A stretch of 64,000 nt of DNA from contig NZ_JASNRC010000005.1 in NCBI RefSeq assembly GCF_030411995.1, positions 113,451-177,450 of the forward strand. The letters run 5' to 3'. The position numbers and the translations under genes are program-made. The notes under the pieces are model-generated. The model saw nothing but the letters and a program-made list of their open reading frames with translations, was not told where the DNA came from and searched no databases. The DNA is from Massilia sp. YIM B02769. Its GTDB lineage: Bacteria; Pseudomonadota; Gammaproteobacteria; Burkholderiales; Burkholderiaceae_D. This document shows, in pieces, positions 27,390-35,794 of the stretch (its first letter is position 1; each line of letters starts with the position of its first letter).

Positions 27390-27701
27390 ATGCCGGAAAT
27401 CTTCCTGATCATTGCCTGCATCCTGGCGTTTATCGTTGCCCTCCTGGCTCTCGCTGCGCAGCTGCGCGTGCTCAATTTCATCGACTACCGTTCGGACCGG
27501 GCAGTCGTGCGCCTGAACCGTTACGCCGCCGCGCGCCTGGCCGTTCCCATCGCCGTCAACCTGGGGAGCGGCTGCCTTGGTCTTGAATGGCCGGAATATA
27601 CGCTGCCGCTCCTTTTCCTGGCGCCGGTTTCGATCCTGAGTGCGGTGATCTGGATCGCTGCGGGCGCGAACGGCGTGAACCTGCGCGCGGAACTGGAGTA
27701 G
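27390..27701 (+). CDS. Small membrane protein of unknown function
   Basis: This 103-residue protein has two hydrophobic segments (residues about 2-26 and 70-95) and a central basic loop (DYRSDRAVVRLNRYAAARL). I do not recognise a family. It is convergent with the IclR gene (10 bases apart), has coding-like codon bias and starts after an ACTGAGGA-type ribosome site. It might be a minor envelope protein. Confidence 0.6.
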   Translation: MPEIFLIIACILAFIVALLALAAQLRVLNFIDYRSDRAVVRLNRYAAARLAVPIAVNLGSGCLGLEWPEYTLPLLFLAPVSILSAVIWIAAGANGVNLRAELE

Positions 27702-27711
27702 CGGGAGTCCG

Positions 27712-28485
27712 TCAGAGCAGCGCCCCGAGTTCCACCTGAATCTTGATCATCGCCGGCAGGCAGCGTTCCACCATCTGCGCCACCGGCAGCCGGCCGGCAT
27801 GCACACTGACGTTCATCGCCGCCACCACGTCGCCACGGAAATTACGCAGCGGGACGGCCACCGTGCGTAGCCCCAGCTCCAGTTCCTGGTCCACCAGCGC
27901 ATAGCCCTGCGCCCGCGCCCGCGCGATCTCCAGCGCCAGGCGCTCCTTGTTGACGATGGTGTGCTGGGTGATCTGTTCCGGCTCGGCGCGTTCGAGAAAG
28001 CGCGCGATCTGGTCTGGCGGCAGGCTGGCCAGCAGCATGCGGCCGTTCGCGGTGCAGTAGGCGGGCACGCGCGTGCCCGGCTGCAGCGTGGCCGATACCA
28101 GTTGGCCGGCACTCACCGCCGCCACGCAGACCAGCTGATCATGGTCGAGCACACCGACCGAGGCTGCCTCTCCCAAGGAATAGGCCAAGCGGTACAGCAA
28201 GGGCTGGGCGATGCGCGGCAGGCGCGCCGAGTGCAGGTAGGACTGGCCCAGGCGCAGCACCGCGGGCGTCAGCGAAAACAGCTTGTTTTCGTGCCGCATG
28301 TAGCCGAGGTGGGTCAGCGTGATCAGGTAGCGGCGGGCGGCGGCGCGCGTCAGGCCGGTGGCCTCGGCCACCTCGGCGATGGTCAGGCGCGAGCGTTCCT
28401 GGTCGAAGGCCTCGATGACTTTCAGGCCTTTTTCGAGGCCGGCGACGAGGTCGCGTTCCAGCGGTGGGTCGGTATCTTGAGGCAT
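27712..28485 (-). CDS. IclR family regulator of protocatechuate genes, PcaU/PobR-like
   Basis: This 257-residue regulator has an N-terminal winged HTH (GLEKGLKVIEAFDQERSRLTIAEVAEATGLTRAAARRYLITL) and an IclR effector-binding domain (VPAYCTANGRMLLASL, ELELGLRTVAVPLRN). These stretches are characteristic of the PcaR/PcaU/PobR group that senses protocatechuate or beta-ketoadipate. It is divergent from pcaH, with the operator 28506-28532 and the pcaH promoter 28562-28590 between them. This position of the site, about 80 bases upstream of the pcaH start, fits an activator. Confidence 0.88.
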   Translation of the reverse strand: MPQDTDPPLERDLVAGLEKGLKVIEAFDQERSRLTIAEVAEATGLTRAAARRYLITLTHLGYMRHENKLFSLTPAVLRLGQSYLHSARLPRIAQPLLYRLAYSLGEAASVGVLDHDQLVCVAAVSAGQLVSATLQPGTRVPAYCTANGRMLLASLPPDQIARFLERAEPEQITQHTIVNKERLALEIARARAQGYALVDQELELGLRTVAVPLRNFRGDVVAAMNVSVHAGRLPVAQMVERCLPAMIKIQVELGALL

Positions 28486-28505
28486 GGGAGCAGATAATCG
28501 GCAAT

Positions 28506-28532
28506 TTGTGCGAGTATCGCACAATGTGTGCG
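28506..28532. promoter_or_regulatory. IclR-type operator upstream of pcaH
   Basis: TTGTGCGA-GTA-TCGCACAA (28506-28524) is a perfect 8-bp inverted repeat, and an extra half-site TGTGCG lies at 28527-28532. The palindrome-plus-direct-half layout matches the three-site operators described for Acinetobacter PcaU and PobR. It agrees at 12 of 15 positions with the published Pseudomonas PcaR sequence GTTCGATAATCGCAC. Confidence 0.75.
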
Positions 28533-28561
28533 CTCTGCGATTACCTCCTGCACGCCGGCGC

Positions 28562-28590
28562 TTGTGAGGCATTGAGGAATCTTCTACGAT
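28562..28590 (+). promoter_or_regulatory. Probable pcaHGB promoter
   Basis: TTGTGA (28562-28567), a 17-bp spacer and TACGAT (28585-28590). The weak -35 is consistent with dependence on an activator bound at 28506-28532. Confidence 0.5.
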
Positions 28591-28627
28591 TTTTGCCATC
28601 ACAAGACCTCAGCGAAGGAGACACGCC

Positions 28628-29320
28628 GTGAAATTCGATACCGTCGAGCCGGGCACCTGGCCGGAACTCATCTATCCTCCCTATAAATCGACCGTCAAGC
28701 GCGGCCCATTGCAGCCGAACCTGCGCATCGAAGCCTTGGCGCCGGTGTCGCAGAACATCGTCGCCGCGCCGCGCATCCTGCTGCCGCACGACACCGACCT
28801 GACGGCCCACGGCGAATCCGAGCCGCTGGGCGAAAAGATCGTCGTCACCGGCCGCGTGCTCGACGAGGACGGCAAGCCGGTGCGCAATTCGCTGGTCGAG
28901 GTCTGGCAATGCAATTCGGCCGGCCGCTACTGGCACAGCCGCGACCAGCACGCCGCGCCGCTCGACCCGAATTTCTACGGCCTGGGCAAGATGCTGACCG
29001 ACGACGACGGCCGCTACCGCTTCGTCACCATCAAGCCCGGCCCCTACCCCTGGGGCAACCATGACAAGGCCTGGCGCCCGGCCCACATCCACTTCTCCCT
29101 GTTCGGCAACGTGTACGCCCAGCGCCTGGTAACGCAGATGTATTTCCCGAGCGACCCGTTGTTCGACTACGACCCGATCTTCCAGAGCATTCCCGACGAA
29201 GCGGCGCGCCAGCGCCTGATCTCGCGCTTCAGCCTGGAGCAGACGGTCGGCGCCGAGATGCTCGGCTACGAATTCGACATCGTCCTGCGCGGACGCAACG
29301 CCACGCCGATGGGCCTGTAA
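28628..29320 (+). CDS. pcaH: Protocatechuate 3,4-dioxygenase beta subunit
   Basis: This 230-residue subunit carries the non-haem Fe(III) ligands Tyr101 (GRYWHS), Tyr140 (GPYPWG), His153 and His155 (AHIHFS), with the domain core VTGRVLDEDGKPVRNSLVEVWQ. It cleaves protocatechuate between C3 and C4 with O2 to 3-carboxy-cis,cis-muconate, together with PcaG. It starts with GTG 28628, preceded by GAAGGAGA at 28613-28620. It opens an operon pcaH-pcaG-pcaB-pcaCD with 10, 23 and 9 base gaps. Confidence 0.97.
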   Translation: MKFDTVEPGTWPELIYPPYKSTVKRGPLQPNLRIEALAPVSQNIVAAPRILLPHDTDLTAHGESEPLGEKIVVTGRVLDEDGKPVRNSLVEVWQCNSAGRYWHSRDQHAAPLDPNFYGLGKMLTDDDGRYRFVTIKPGPYPWGNHDKAWRPAHIHFSLFGNVYAQRLVTQMYFPSDPLFDYDPIFQSIPDEAARQRLISRFSLEQTVGAEMLGYEFDIVLRGRNATPMGL

Positions 29321-29330
29321 GGAGAACACC

Positions 29331-29852
29331 ATGAGTAAGATCACGACATCCCAGACCATCGGCCCCTTCTCGCACGAAGCCTGGAAATGGGCGACCGACG
29401 CCACCCTGCCCGGCAGCCTGAAGATCGATGGCCCGAGCATCCTGGTCAGCGGCGTCATCTACGACGGCGACGGCACCCCGATCAACGACGCCCAGATCGA
29501 AGCCTGGATCCCGGACGGCGCCGCCGCCGAGTCCGAGCACGCGATTCCGGGCTTCCGGCGCGTGCCCAGCGGCGCGGACGGCGAGTTCAGCATGCGCGTG
29601 CCGCTGCCGCAGCCGGCCACGCGCGGCGAGCCGGTCATGTACGTGACCGTGTTCGCGCGCGGCCTGGTCAAGCACCAGTTCACCGCCGTCTTCCTCGAGG
29701 ACGATACCGGCCTGGCGCAGTCGACCATCCTGAACCAGGTGCCGGAAGCGCGCCGCGCCGCCCTGCTGGCGCGCAAGAGCGGCGACGCGCAGTATCATTG
29801 GGACATCTGGATGCAGACCGAGAAGGAAACCGTCTTCTTCGACTACGCCTAA
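29331..29852 (+). CDS. pcaG: Protocatechuate 3,4-dioxygenase alpha subunit
   Basis: This 173-residue partner of PcaH has the same fold (SGVIYDGDGTPINDAQIEAWIPDG, then MRVPLPQP and MYVTVFARGLVKHQFTAVFLED). It lacks the iron-ligand set, as expected for the alpha subunit. It shapes the active site at the alpha-beta interface of the heteromer. It sits 10 bases after pcaH with its own AGGAGA site at 29321-29326. Confidence 0.96.
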   Translation: MSKITTSQTIGPFSHEAWKWATDATLPGSLKIDGPSILVSGVIYDGDGTPINDAQIEAWIPDGAAAESEHAIPGFRRVPSGADGEFSMRVPLPQPATRGEPVMYVTVFARGLVKHQFTAVFLEDDTGLAQSTILNQVPEARRAALLARKSGDAQYHWDIWMQTEKETVFFDYA

Positions 29853-29875
29853 TAGCTGTTCAGACAGGAGCTTCA

Positions 29876-31270
29876 ATGAGTGTGTCGATCTTCGACAGTT
29901 TCCTGACCACGCCCGACATGATCGCCGCCTTCGACGACGCGGCGGTCGTGCAGGCGATGTTCCGCTTCGAGGCGGCGCTGGCGAAAGCCCAGGCCGAGGA
30001 AGGCCTGATTCCGCACGGCGCCGCTACCGCGATTGCCGGCGTGTGCAATGCCCAGCTCTACGACATCCCCGCCCTGATCGTCGCCGGCCGCCGCGCCGGC
30101 AGCCTGGCGATCCCGCTGGTGAAGGAGCTCACCAAGACCGTCGGCCTGTACGACGAAGCCGCCGCGCGCCACGTGCATTGGGGCAGTACCAGCCAGGACG
30201 TGATCGATACCGCGATGGTGCTGGTCACGCGCGAAGCCTTGCAGCTGCTGGACGACGGCCTGCACGACCTGTGCGGCCATTTGCTGCGGCTGGCCGAGGA
30301 ACACCTGGCCACGCCGGTGCTGGCGCGCACGCTGATGCAGCCGGCCCAGGTGACGAGCCTCGGCTTCAAGGCGGCCAACTGGCTGGCGCCGCTGGTGCGT
30401 GCGCGGGCGCAGATCCGCGCGGCCTCGGCACGCGCACTGCAATTGCAGCTGGGCGGCGCGGTCGGCACCTTGTCGGTCATGGGCGAAGCTGGCGGCGCCG
30501 TGGCCGAACGCATGGCGCGCGAACTGGGCTTGAAGGTGGCCGACGCCGCCTGGCATACCGGGCGCGACGAGTGGGTGCGCCTCGGCATGGAAGTGGCGGT
30601 GCTGACCGGCAGCCTGGGCAAGCTGGCGACCGACCTGAGCCTGATGGCCCAGGGAGAAATCGGCGAACTGGCCGAGCCTTCCGGCGGCGGCCGTGGCGGC
30701 TCCTCGGCCATGCCGCACAAGCGCAACCCGGTGTCGGCCATGATCACGGTTGCCGCCGCACGGCGCACGCCCCAGCATGCGGCGGCCCTGCTGGCCTGCA
30801 TGAATCAGGAACACGAACGCGGGCTCGGCAACTGGCAGGCGGAACTGGCCGAGTGGCCTGGCCTGTTCCTGTCGGCCCACGGCGCCCTGCGCGCACTGGA
30901 CGAAGCCTTTGCCGGCCTGAAGGTCGATGGCGAACGCATGCTGGCGAACATCCACGCCCTGCACGGGCTGGTGTTTGCCGAAGCCGCGTCGAGCTACCTG
31001 GCCTCGGCCGTCGGCCGTCCGAAAGCGCACGCGCTGCTGGAAGACCTGAGCGGCCGTGCCGCGGGCGGCAAGCGCGGCCTGGACGACTTGCTGAAGGAAG
31101 CGGTGCAGGCCGATCCCGCGCTGGCCTCGCATGTCGACCTCGACAAACTCACCACGATCTTCGACCCTGCCGCCGCCGCCCTGCCCGCACGCCGCCTGGC
31201 CGAGCGCCAGCTGAACCGACTGCGCGCCGACATGGCCGCGTTCGACCACCACCACCCTTTTCACGAGTGA
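29876..31270 (+). CDS. pcaB: 3-carboxy-cis,cis-muconate cycloisomerase
   Basis: This 464-residue enzyme belongs to the fumarase/argininosuccinate lyase superfamily: the signature GGSSAMPHKRNPVSAMI lies near residues 275-290, and HWGSTSQDVIDTAM near 100 is the second conserved region. It lactonises 3-carboxymuconate to 4-carboxymuconolactone. I start it at ATG 29876 (MSVSIFDSFLTTPDMI) because ACAGGAG at 29863-29869 precedes it and homology begins there, although the frame is open for another 160 codons upstream through pcaG. Confidence 0.96.
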   Translation: MSVSIFDSFLTTPDMIAAFDDAAVVQAMFRFEAALAKAQAEEGLIPHGAATAIAGVCNAQLYDIPALIVAGRRAGSLAIPLVKELTKTVGLYDEAAARHVHWGSTSQDVIDTAMVLVTREALQLLDDGLHDLCGHLLRLAEEHLATPVLARTLMQPAQVTSLGFKAANWLAPLVRARAQIRAASARALQLQLGGAVGTLSVMGEAGGAVAERMARELGLKVADAAWHTGRDEWVRLGMEVAVLTGSLGKLATDLSLMAQGEIGELAEPSGGGRGGSSAMPHKRNPVSAMITVAAARRTPQHAAALLACMNQEHERGLGNWQAELAEWPGLFLSAHGALRALDEAFAGLKVDGERMLANIHALHGLVFAEAASSYLASAVGRPKAHALLEDLSGRAAGGKRGLDDLLKEAVQADPALASHVDLDKLTTIFDPAAAALPARRLAERQLNRLRADMAAFDHHHPFHE

Positions 31271-31279
31271 CGAATCACG

Positions 31280-32542
31280 ATGAGTTTCGACCCGATTGAC
31301 CACGACTTCGAACGCGGCCTGCAGAACCGCCGCAATGTGCTCGGCGACGCCTGGGTGGACCGTTCGCTGGACAAGGCCACCGGCTTCAACGCCGACTTCC
31401 AGAACCTGATCACCCGCTTCGCCTGGAACGAGATCTGGGGAAGGCCCGGCCTCGACCACAAGACACGCCGCGCGATTGTCCTGTCGATCACGATCGCCCT
31501 GGGCCGCTGGGAAGAGTTCGAACTGCACGTGCGCGCCGCCTTGCTGGGCGAGCCGGACAGCCGCCTCACGCCCGACGAGATCAAGGAAGTCCTGATGCAG
31601 TCGGCCATCTACGCCGGCGTGCCGGCAGCGAACACCGCCTTTACCCACACGCTGGCGATCCTGCGCGAAGTGGGCGAGCAGATCGGCTACGTGCTGGAAC
31701 CGGCCGCGCCGGCCGCGGCGAGCCACAGCGGCATCGGGCGCGAGGGCCGCACCGTCAGCAGCCCGGTGCTGCACTACAGCGTGCGCGAGCCGCGGAGCGG
31801 CAAGGCGCCGCGTCACACGGTGGTGCTGAGCCATGCGCTGGGCTGCGACCTGACGATGTGGGACGCGCTGGCGAACACCCTGGCGCAGGACTGCCGCGTG
31901 ATCGCCTACGACCACCGCGGCCATGGCAGTTCGGATGCGCCGGATGCGCTGTATTCGATGGCGGAGCTGGCGGACGACGCGGCGCGGCTCCTGCGCGAGC
32001 TCGATACCGGGCCGGTGGTATGGGTGGGCCTGTCGATGGGCGGCATGGTGGGCCAGGAGCTGGCCTTGCGCCACCCGGCCCTGGTGCGTGCGCTGGTGCT
32101 GGCGAACACCACGGGCGGCTATCCCGAAGCGGCGCAGGCGGTGTGGGAGCAGCGCATCGCCACCGTACGCGAACAGGGAATCGAGGCGATTGCCGATGCG
32201 GTGATGGGGCGCTACTTCCACGATGGCTTCCGGGCGCAGAAGCCGGGCACGGTGGCGCGCTACCGCCGGCGCGTGGTGAGCACCGACCCGGTGGGGTATG
32301 TCGGCTGCTGCAATGCGGTGGGCAAGGTGGATACCACGCCGCGCCTCGGATCGATCACCGTGCCGACGCTGGTCATCGCGGGCGAGCTCGATCAGGGCAC
32401 GCCGGTGGCGATGGCGCAGGCCCTGGCCGATGGGATCCCTGAGGCGCGGTTAGTGGTGCTGCAGGAGGCGTCGCACCTGAGTGCGGCCGAGCAGCCGCAG
32501 GCGTTCGAGGAAGCGGTCGTGGGGTTCGTGACCTGGATTTGA
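31280..32542 (+). CDS. pcaCD: Fused 4-carboxymuconolactone decarboxylase - 3-oxoadipate enol-lactonase
   Basis: The 420-residue protein joins two enzymes. Residues 1-about 137 are the PcaC decarboxylase (NADFQNLITRFAWNEIWGRPG, ITIALGRWEEFELHVRAA, QSAIYAGVPAANTAF). After an Ala/Pro/Ser linker (about 140-155) comes the PcaD alpha/beta hydrolase with HALGCDLTMWD, VGLSMGGMVGQ (Ser252), GELDQG and ASHLSAAEQP (catalytic His). Together they turn 4-carboxymuconolactone into 3-oxoadipate. In described actinobacterial PcaL fusions the order is PcaD then PcaC; here it is reversed. It closes the pcaHGB operon. Confidence 0.95.
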   Translation: MSFDPIDHDFERGLQNRRNVLGDAWVDRSLDKATGFNADFQNLITRFAWNEIWGRPGLDHKTRRAIVLSITIALGRWEEFELHVRAALLGEPDSRLTPDEIKEVLMQSAIYAGVPAANTAFTHTLAILREVGEQIGYVLEPAAPAAASHSGIGREGRTVSSPVLHYSVREPRSGKAPRHTVVLSHALGCDLTMWDALANTLAQDCRVIAYDHRGHGSSDAPDALYSMAELADDAARLLRELDTGPVVWVGLSMGGMVGQELALRHPALVRALVLANTTGGYPEAAQAVWEQRIATVREQGIEAIADAVMGRYFHDGFRAQKPGTVARYRRRVVSTDPVGYVGCCNAVGKVDTTPRLGSITVPTLVIAGELDQGTPVAMAQALADGIPEARLVVLQEASHLSAAEQPQAFEEAVVGFVTWI

Positions 32543-32601
32543 CCTTTCGCTTCGGTGGCGGTGGTAGGATTGCGGCACATCCCGTACCCGTCGGAGCGGC
32601 C

Positions 32602-32979
32602 ATGATCCTGCATCCCCAGCATACCTATGTTCATCTCGCCGAAGACGGTGCGGCGCGTGCGTTGTCGGCCGCGGGGTTCTGGCAGCTTCCCGAAGCCGAG
32701 GCTGACCAGAATGGCCAGGGCTGGCTGATCAGCGAATACGAATTCGTGGAAGATTGGCCTACCTGGGAGATGCATCCGGAAGGTGACGAATTCGTTTATT
32801 TGTTATCGGGCGCGGTGGAGTTGCTCCTTGACCGCGCTGGCACGATCGAGCGTATTTTTGTGGACGGCTCCGGCGCGGTGGTCGTGCCGCGCGGCGTCTG
32901 GCACACCGCCAAGGTCTGCATTCCAAGCCGCATGCTGCACGTCACGCGCGGCGCCGGCACCCAAACGCGGCCCGTGTAG
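32602..32979 (+). CDS. Cupin domain protein
   Basis: This 125-residue cupin has WEMHPEGDEFVYLLSGAVELL as motif one (His, Glu ligands) and VVPRGVWHTAKV as motif two (His). I start at ATG 32602 (MILHPQHTYVHLAEDG), since the upstream frame crosses the end of pcaCD. It may be the tail of the pca transcript, but the 59-base gap makes this uncertain. The substrate is unknown. Confidence 0.8.
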   Translation: MILHPQHTYVHLAEDGAARALSAAGFWQLPEAEADQNGQGWLISEYEFVEDWPTWEMHPEGDEFVYLLSGAVELLLDRAGTIERIFVDGSGAVVVPRGVWHTAKVCIPSRMLHVTRGAGTQTRPV

Positions 32980-32994
32980 GCTGTTGTAGATTTT

Positions 32995-33156
32995 GTAGGG
33001 TGGGCTCTCGAGCCCACGCGGTACGACATCGGCACCTCGAAAAACCACCCGATAGGGTCATGCCTCCGGCACAGCGATACGTTTGGGGGCGATACCTCTC
33101 CGCCGCAGGTGCAAGCAACCACACGTAACCGCGTGGGCACGGAGTGCCCACCGTAC
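32995..33156. repeat. Opposed pair of GTAGGGTGGG-type repeats
   Basis: Unit 32995-33020 (GTAGGGTGGGCTCTCGAGCC then CACGCG) and the opposed unit 33130-33156 (CGCGTGGGCACGGAGTGCCC then ACCGTAC). They fill the 194-base gap between the convergent cupin and vanB genes. Confidence 0.85.
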
Positions 33157-33173
33157 GATTGACGTTCCCGACT

Positions 33174-34130
33174 CTACAGATCCAGCACCAGCACCGGCGT
33201 CTTTGCCCGCGAACAACATGGCGTGAACTGATCGTTCGCCGCCTGCTCTTCCTCGGTCAAGTACATGTCCCGGTGATCCGGCACGCCCTCGATCACCCGC
33301 GTCAGGCAGGTCCCGCAGACGCCCTCCTCGCATGAATACGGTATCACCACGCCCTGCTCTTCCAGGATCTTGATGACCGTCTTCCCGGCCGGGATGGTAA
33401 ACGTCTGGCCGCTCGAGGCCAGCTTGACGTCGAACGGCCCATCGCCCGAGGTATCCACCGCCGCCGCACCGAAGTACTCCACATGCAGCTGCGCCGCCGG
33501 CCAGCCCTGCGCCTTGGCCGTATTCATCACGTAATCGATGAAACCCTGAGGACCGCACACGTAGACATGCGTGCCCTGTTCCGGCTGCGCCAGGAGCGTG
33601 GACAGGTCGAGCTTCTGCGCCGCATCGCCACTGTCGTAATGAAACTGCACCTGCGCCGCGAACCCGCAGGAAGCCAGGCGTTCCTTGAACGCCGCCTTCT
33701 CCGGCGAACGCGCGCTGTAATGCAGCTCGAAGCGCGCGCCCTTCGCCGCCAGCGCCTCGGCCATCGCCAGGATCGGCGTCACGCCGATGCCGCCCGCCAG
33801 CAGCACGGTACGCTGCGCCTCCACCAGCGGAAAGTGGTTCTTCGGCTCGCTGATCTGCAGCACCGACCCCGTGTCCACATGGTCGTGCATCGCCTGCGAG
33901 CCGCCGCGCGAATCGGTGTCGCGCAGCACGCCGATCTGGTAGCGATGGGTCTCGCCCGGCGCATTGCAGAGCGAGTACTGGCGGATCAGGTTGCCGGCCA
34001 GGTGGACGTCGATGTGGGCGCCGGCGTCGAACGGCGGCAAGGCCTGCCCATCGGTGCGCACCAGTTCGTAGCTGCAGATGCCGTCGGCCTCGCAAACGCG
34101 CTGTGCGACCTTCACTTCGATGGTGCTCAT
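33174..34130 (-). CDS. vanB: Vanillate O-demethylase reductase subunit
   Basis: This 318-residue electron-transfer protein has three domains: an FMN-binding domain (RQYSLCNAPGE), an NADH domain (VLLAGGIGVTPILAMAEAL, VYVCGPQGFIDYV) and a C-terminal plant-type [2Fe-2S] domain (YSCEEGVCGTCLTRV with a later Cys in TPCCS). It passes electrons from NADH to VanA. It overlaps the vanA stop by ATGA (34127-34130), so translation is coupled. Length and layout equal those of Pseudomonas VanB. Confidence 0.95.
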   Translation of the reverse strand: MSTIEVKVAQRVCEADGICSYELVRTDGQALPPFDAGAHIDVHLAGNLIRQYSLCNAPGETHRYQIGVLRDTDSRGGSQAMHDHVDTGSVLQISEPKNHFPLVEAQRTVLLAGGIGVTPILAMAEALAAKGARFELHYSARSPEKAAFKERLASCGFAAQVQFHYDSGDAAQKLDLSTLLAQPEQGTHVYVCGPQGFIDYVMNTAKAQGWPAAQLHVEYFGAAAVDTSGDGPFDVKLASSGQTFTIPAGKTVIKILEEQGVVIPYSCEEGVCGTCLTRVIEGVPDHRDMYLTEEEQAANDQFTPCCSRAKTPVLVLDL

Positions 34131-35176
34131 GCCGCAACCTCCTGCTGTTGCGGACGCTCGCGCGCCAGCCAGCTGTCGATGATGCGGCGCGACTGCACGC
34201 CGCCGGCATCGATGTTCAGCATCAGCAGCTTGCGCTCGGGGTGGCGCAGGATGTTCTGCTGCTGCAGCTCCAGCATCTCGCGGTCTTCGCTGAAGATTTT
34301 CCCTTGGCCGGTGCGGATGGTGTCGGTCAGCGCCGCATCGTCGGGCTTGAAGTTGCGCGCCATGCCCCAGAAGTACCAGTGCGAGGTCTCGGTTTCGGGC
34401 GTGATGAAATCGACCACGATGCTCGACGCCTTGTGTTCGGCCGGCGCGTGGTAGCCGCCCTTGCCCGCATGGGCCACGCCGACCTCGATCATCACGTGGC
34501 TCGGCGCGTTGAAGCGGCAGATCTGCCAGCGGTCGACCGGTACGTCGTCAGCCAGGCCGTTGCCGCGCAGGGCCGCCTGCCAGAACGGCGGCGGCATGAT
34601 GTTCTCCATGAAGCGGCTGGTGACAACCTGCTCGCCTTCGAGCTTGGTGGTGACCGGCGCTTCGTCGATCTCCTTCTGGCCGATGCTGGACGCGTGGACG
34701 TAGGTCTCGTGGGTCAGGTCCATCAGGTTATCGACCATCAGGCGGTAGTCGCAGTTGATGTGGTACAGGCCGCCGCCGTAGGCCCACTCCGGGTTGTCGG
34801 CCCATTCGAGGTGGTGGATGGTGGCCGGATCGGCCAGCGCCTTGTCGCCCGGCCAGACCCAGATGAAGCCGTAGCGCTCTTCGACCGCATAGCTGCGGAT
34901 GCAGGGGAAGCCGCGCACGCGCTGGCCGGGCATGGCGATGGCCTTGCCTTCGCAGCCCATTTCCAGGCCGTGGTAGCCGCAGACCAGGTTGCCGTCGCGG
35001 ACGAAACCGAGCGACAAAGGCGCGCCGCGGTGCGGGCAGAAGTCTTCGACGGCGGCGACCTTGCCGCCTTGGCCGCGGTAGAACACGATCTTTTCGCCGC
35101 AGATCTGGCGGCCCAGGGGTTTGCCTTCGATCTCGTCAGGCGTGCATGCAACGTACCAGGCGTTTTTGGGGAACAT
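34127..35176 (-). CDS. vanA: Vanillate O-demethylase oxygenase subunit
   Basis: This 349-residue Rieske oxygenase has the [2Fe-2S] motifs FCPHRGAPLSLG and CGYHGLEMG (near residues 45-70) and a mononuclear iron site in NLMDLTHETYVH (Asp, two His). With VanB it demethylates vanillate to protocatechuate and formaldehyde. The ATG at 35176 is preceded by AAGGAG. The upstream region holds the palindrome at 35205-35220. The first gene of the vanAB operon, it is divergent from a MarR gene. Confidence 0.95.
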   Translation of the reverse strand: MFPKNAWYVACTPDEIEGKPLGRQICGEKIVFYRGQGGKVAAVEDFCPHRGAPLSLGFVRDGNLVCGYHGLEMGCEGKAIAMPGQRVRGFPCIRSYAVEERYGFIWVWPGDKALADPATIHHLEWADNPEWAYGGGLYHINCDYRLMVDNLMDLTHETYVHASSIGQKEIDEAPVTTKLEGEQVVTSRFMENIMPPPFWQAALRGNGLADDVPVDRWQICRFNAPSHVMIEVGVAHAGKGGYHAPAEHKASSIVVDFITPETETSHWYFWGMARNFKPDDAALTDTIRTGQGKIFSEDREMLELQQQNILRHPERKLLMLNIDAGGVQSRRIIDSWLARERPQQQEVAA

Positions 35177-35204
35177 CGTTGTCTCCTTGATGGTTGTGCT
35201 TTAT

Positions 35205-35220
35205 ATTCAGTGTACTGAAT
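35205..35220. promoter_or_regulatory. Palindromic operator between vanA and marR
   Basis: ATTCAGT-GT-ACTGAAT is a perfect 7-bp inverted repeat 28 bases upstream of the vanA start. TATAAA, the probable -10 of vanAB, overlaps its edge on the minus strand, so binding would block transcription. The size and symmetry fit a MarR dimer. Confidence 0.75.
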
Positions 35221-35302
35221 GTGGAAAAAAGTATCACGCGTTTGCGGGACAAAGTAAACTGCGTTTTCAAACTTTTTTGATGGTGCAGCGCACCAGATTT
35301 AG

Positions 35303-35794
35303 ATGAGAAATATGCCGACAGAAAAAGCAGCCGACAGCCAGGGCACGATGCTGGATTTGTACGAACATCCTGGCCACTTGCTGCGCCGGGCACAGCAGAT
35401 TTCGGTGTCGTTGTTCTACGACGAGATGGGCGATGAGCTGACGCCGGTGCAGTATGCGATGCTGAGCCGGCTGGCCGAGCATCCGGGGATCGACCAGGTG
35501 TCGCTGGCGGGGCTGGCGGCGATCGATACGTCGACCGGGGCGACGGTGTGTGCGCGGCTGGAAGAAAAGGGGCTGCTGGAGCGGAAGGTGTTGCCGCATA
35601 ATCGGAGGCAGCGGGCGTTGACCATTACGGCGGCAGGGAGCGCCCTGCTGCGTGGGCTGGTGCCAGGGGCGCAGAGGTTGCGGGATCGGTTGCTGGCGCC
35701 GCTCAGTGAGGCGGAGCAGGCGAAGTTCATGGAATTGCTGGGCAAGCTCGTTCGCGAGAACAATGGCCAAAGCCGCGCACCGTTGACCTTGTAG
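35303..35794 (+). CDS. MarR family regulator, probable vanAB repressor
   Basis: This 163-residue MarR protein has the winged HTH (LAALAAIDTSTGATVCARLEEKGLLERKVLPHNRRQRALTITAAG region, residues about 70-115) between flanking dimerisation helices. It is divergent from vanA and close to the 35205 palindrome. It probably represses vanAB until vanillate or a CoA derivative binds. Start ATG 35303 or ATG 35312 cannot be told apart. Its TAG stop (35792-35794) is formed by a GTAGGGTGGG repeat. Confidence 0.85.
   Translation: MRNMPTEKAADSQGTMLDLYEHPGHLLRRAQQISVSLFYDEMGDELTPVQYAMLSRLAEHPGIDQVSLAGLAAIDTSTGATVCARLEEKGLLERKVLPHNRRQRALTITAAGSALLRGLVPGAQRLRDRLLAPLSEAEQAKFMELLGKLVRENNGQSRAPLTL

Noticed and set aside
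24665-27586. Long plus-strand frame opposite the TonB receptor (973 codons)
   Set aside because: It is antisense to a well-supported receptor gene and its composition (Arg, Gln, His, Ala) is that of a mirrored frame.
29873-32221. Long minus-strand frame opposite pcaB and pcaCD (782 codons)
   Set aside because: Antisense to two recognised enzymes with intact motifs.
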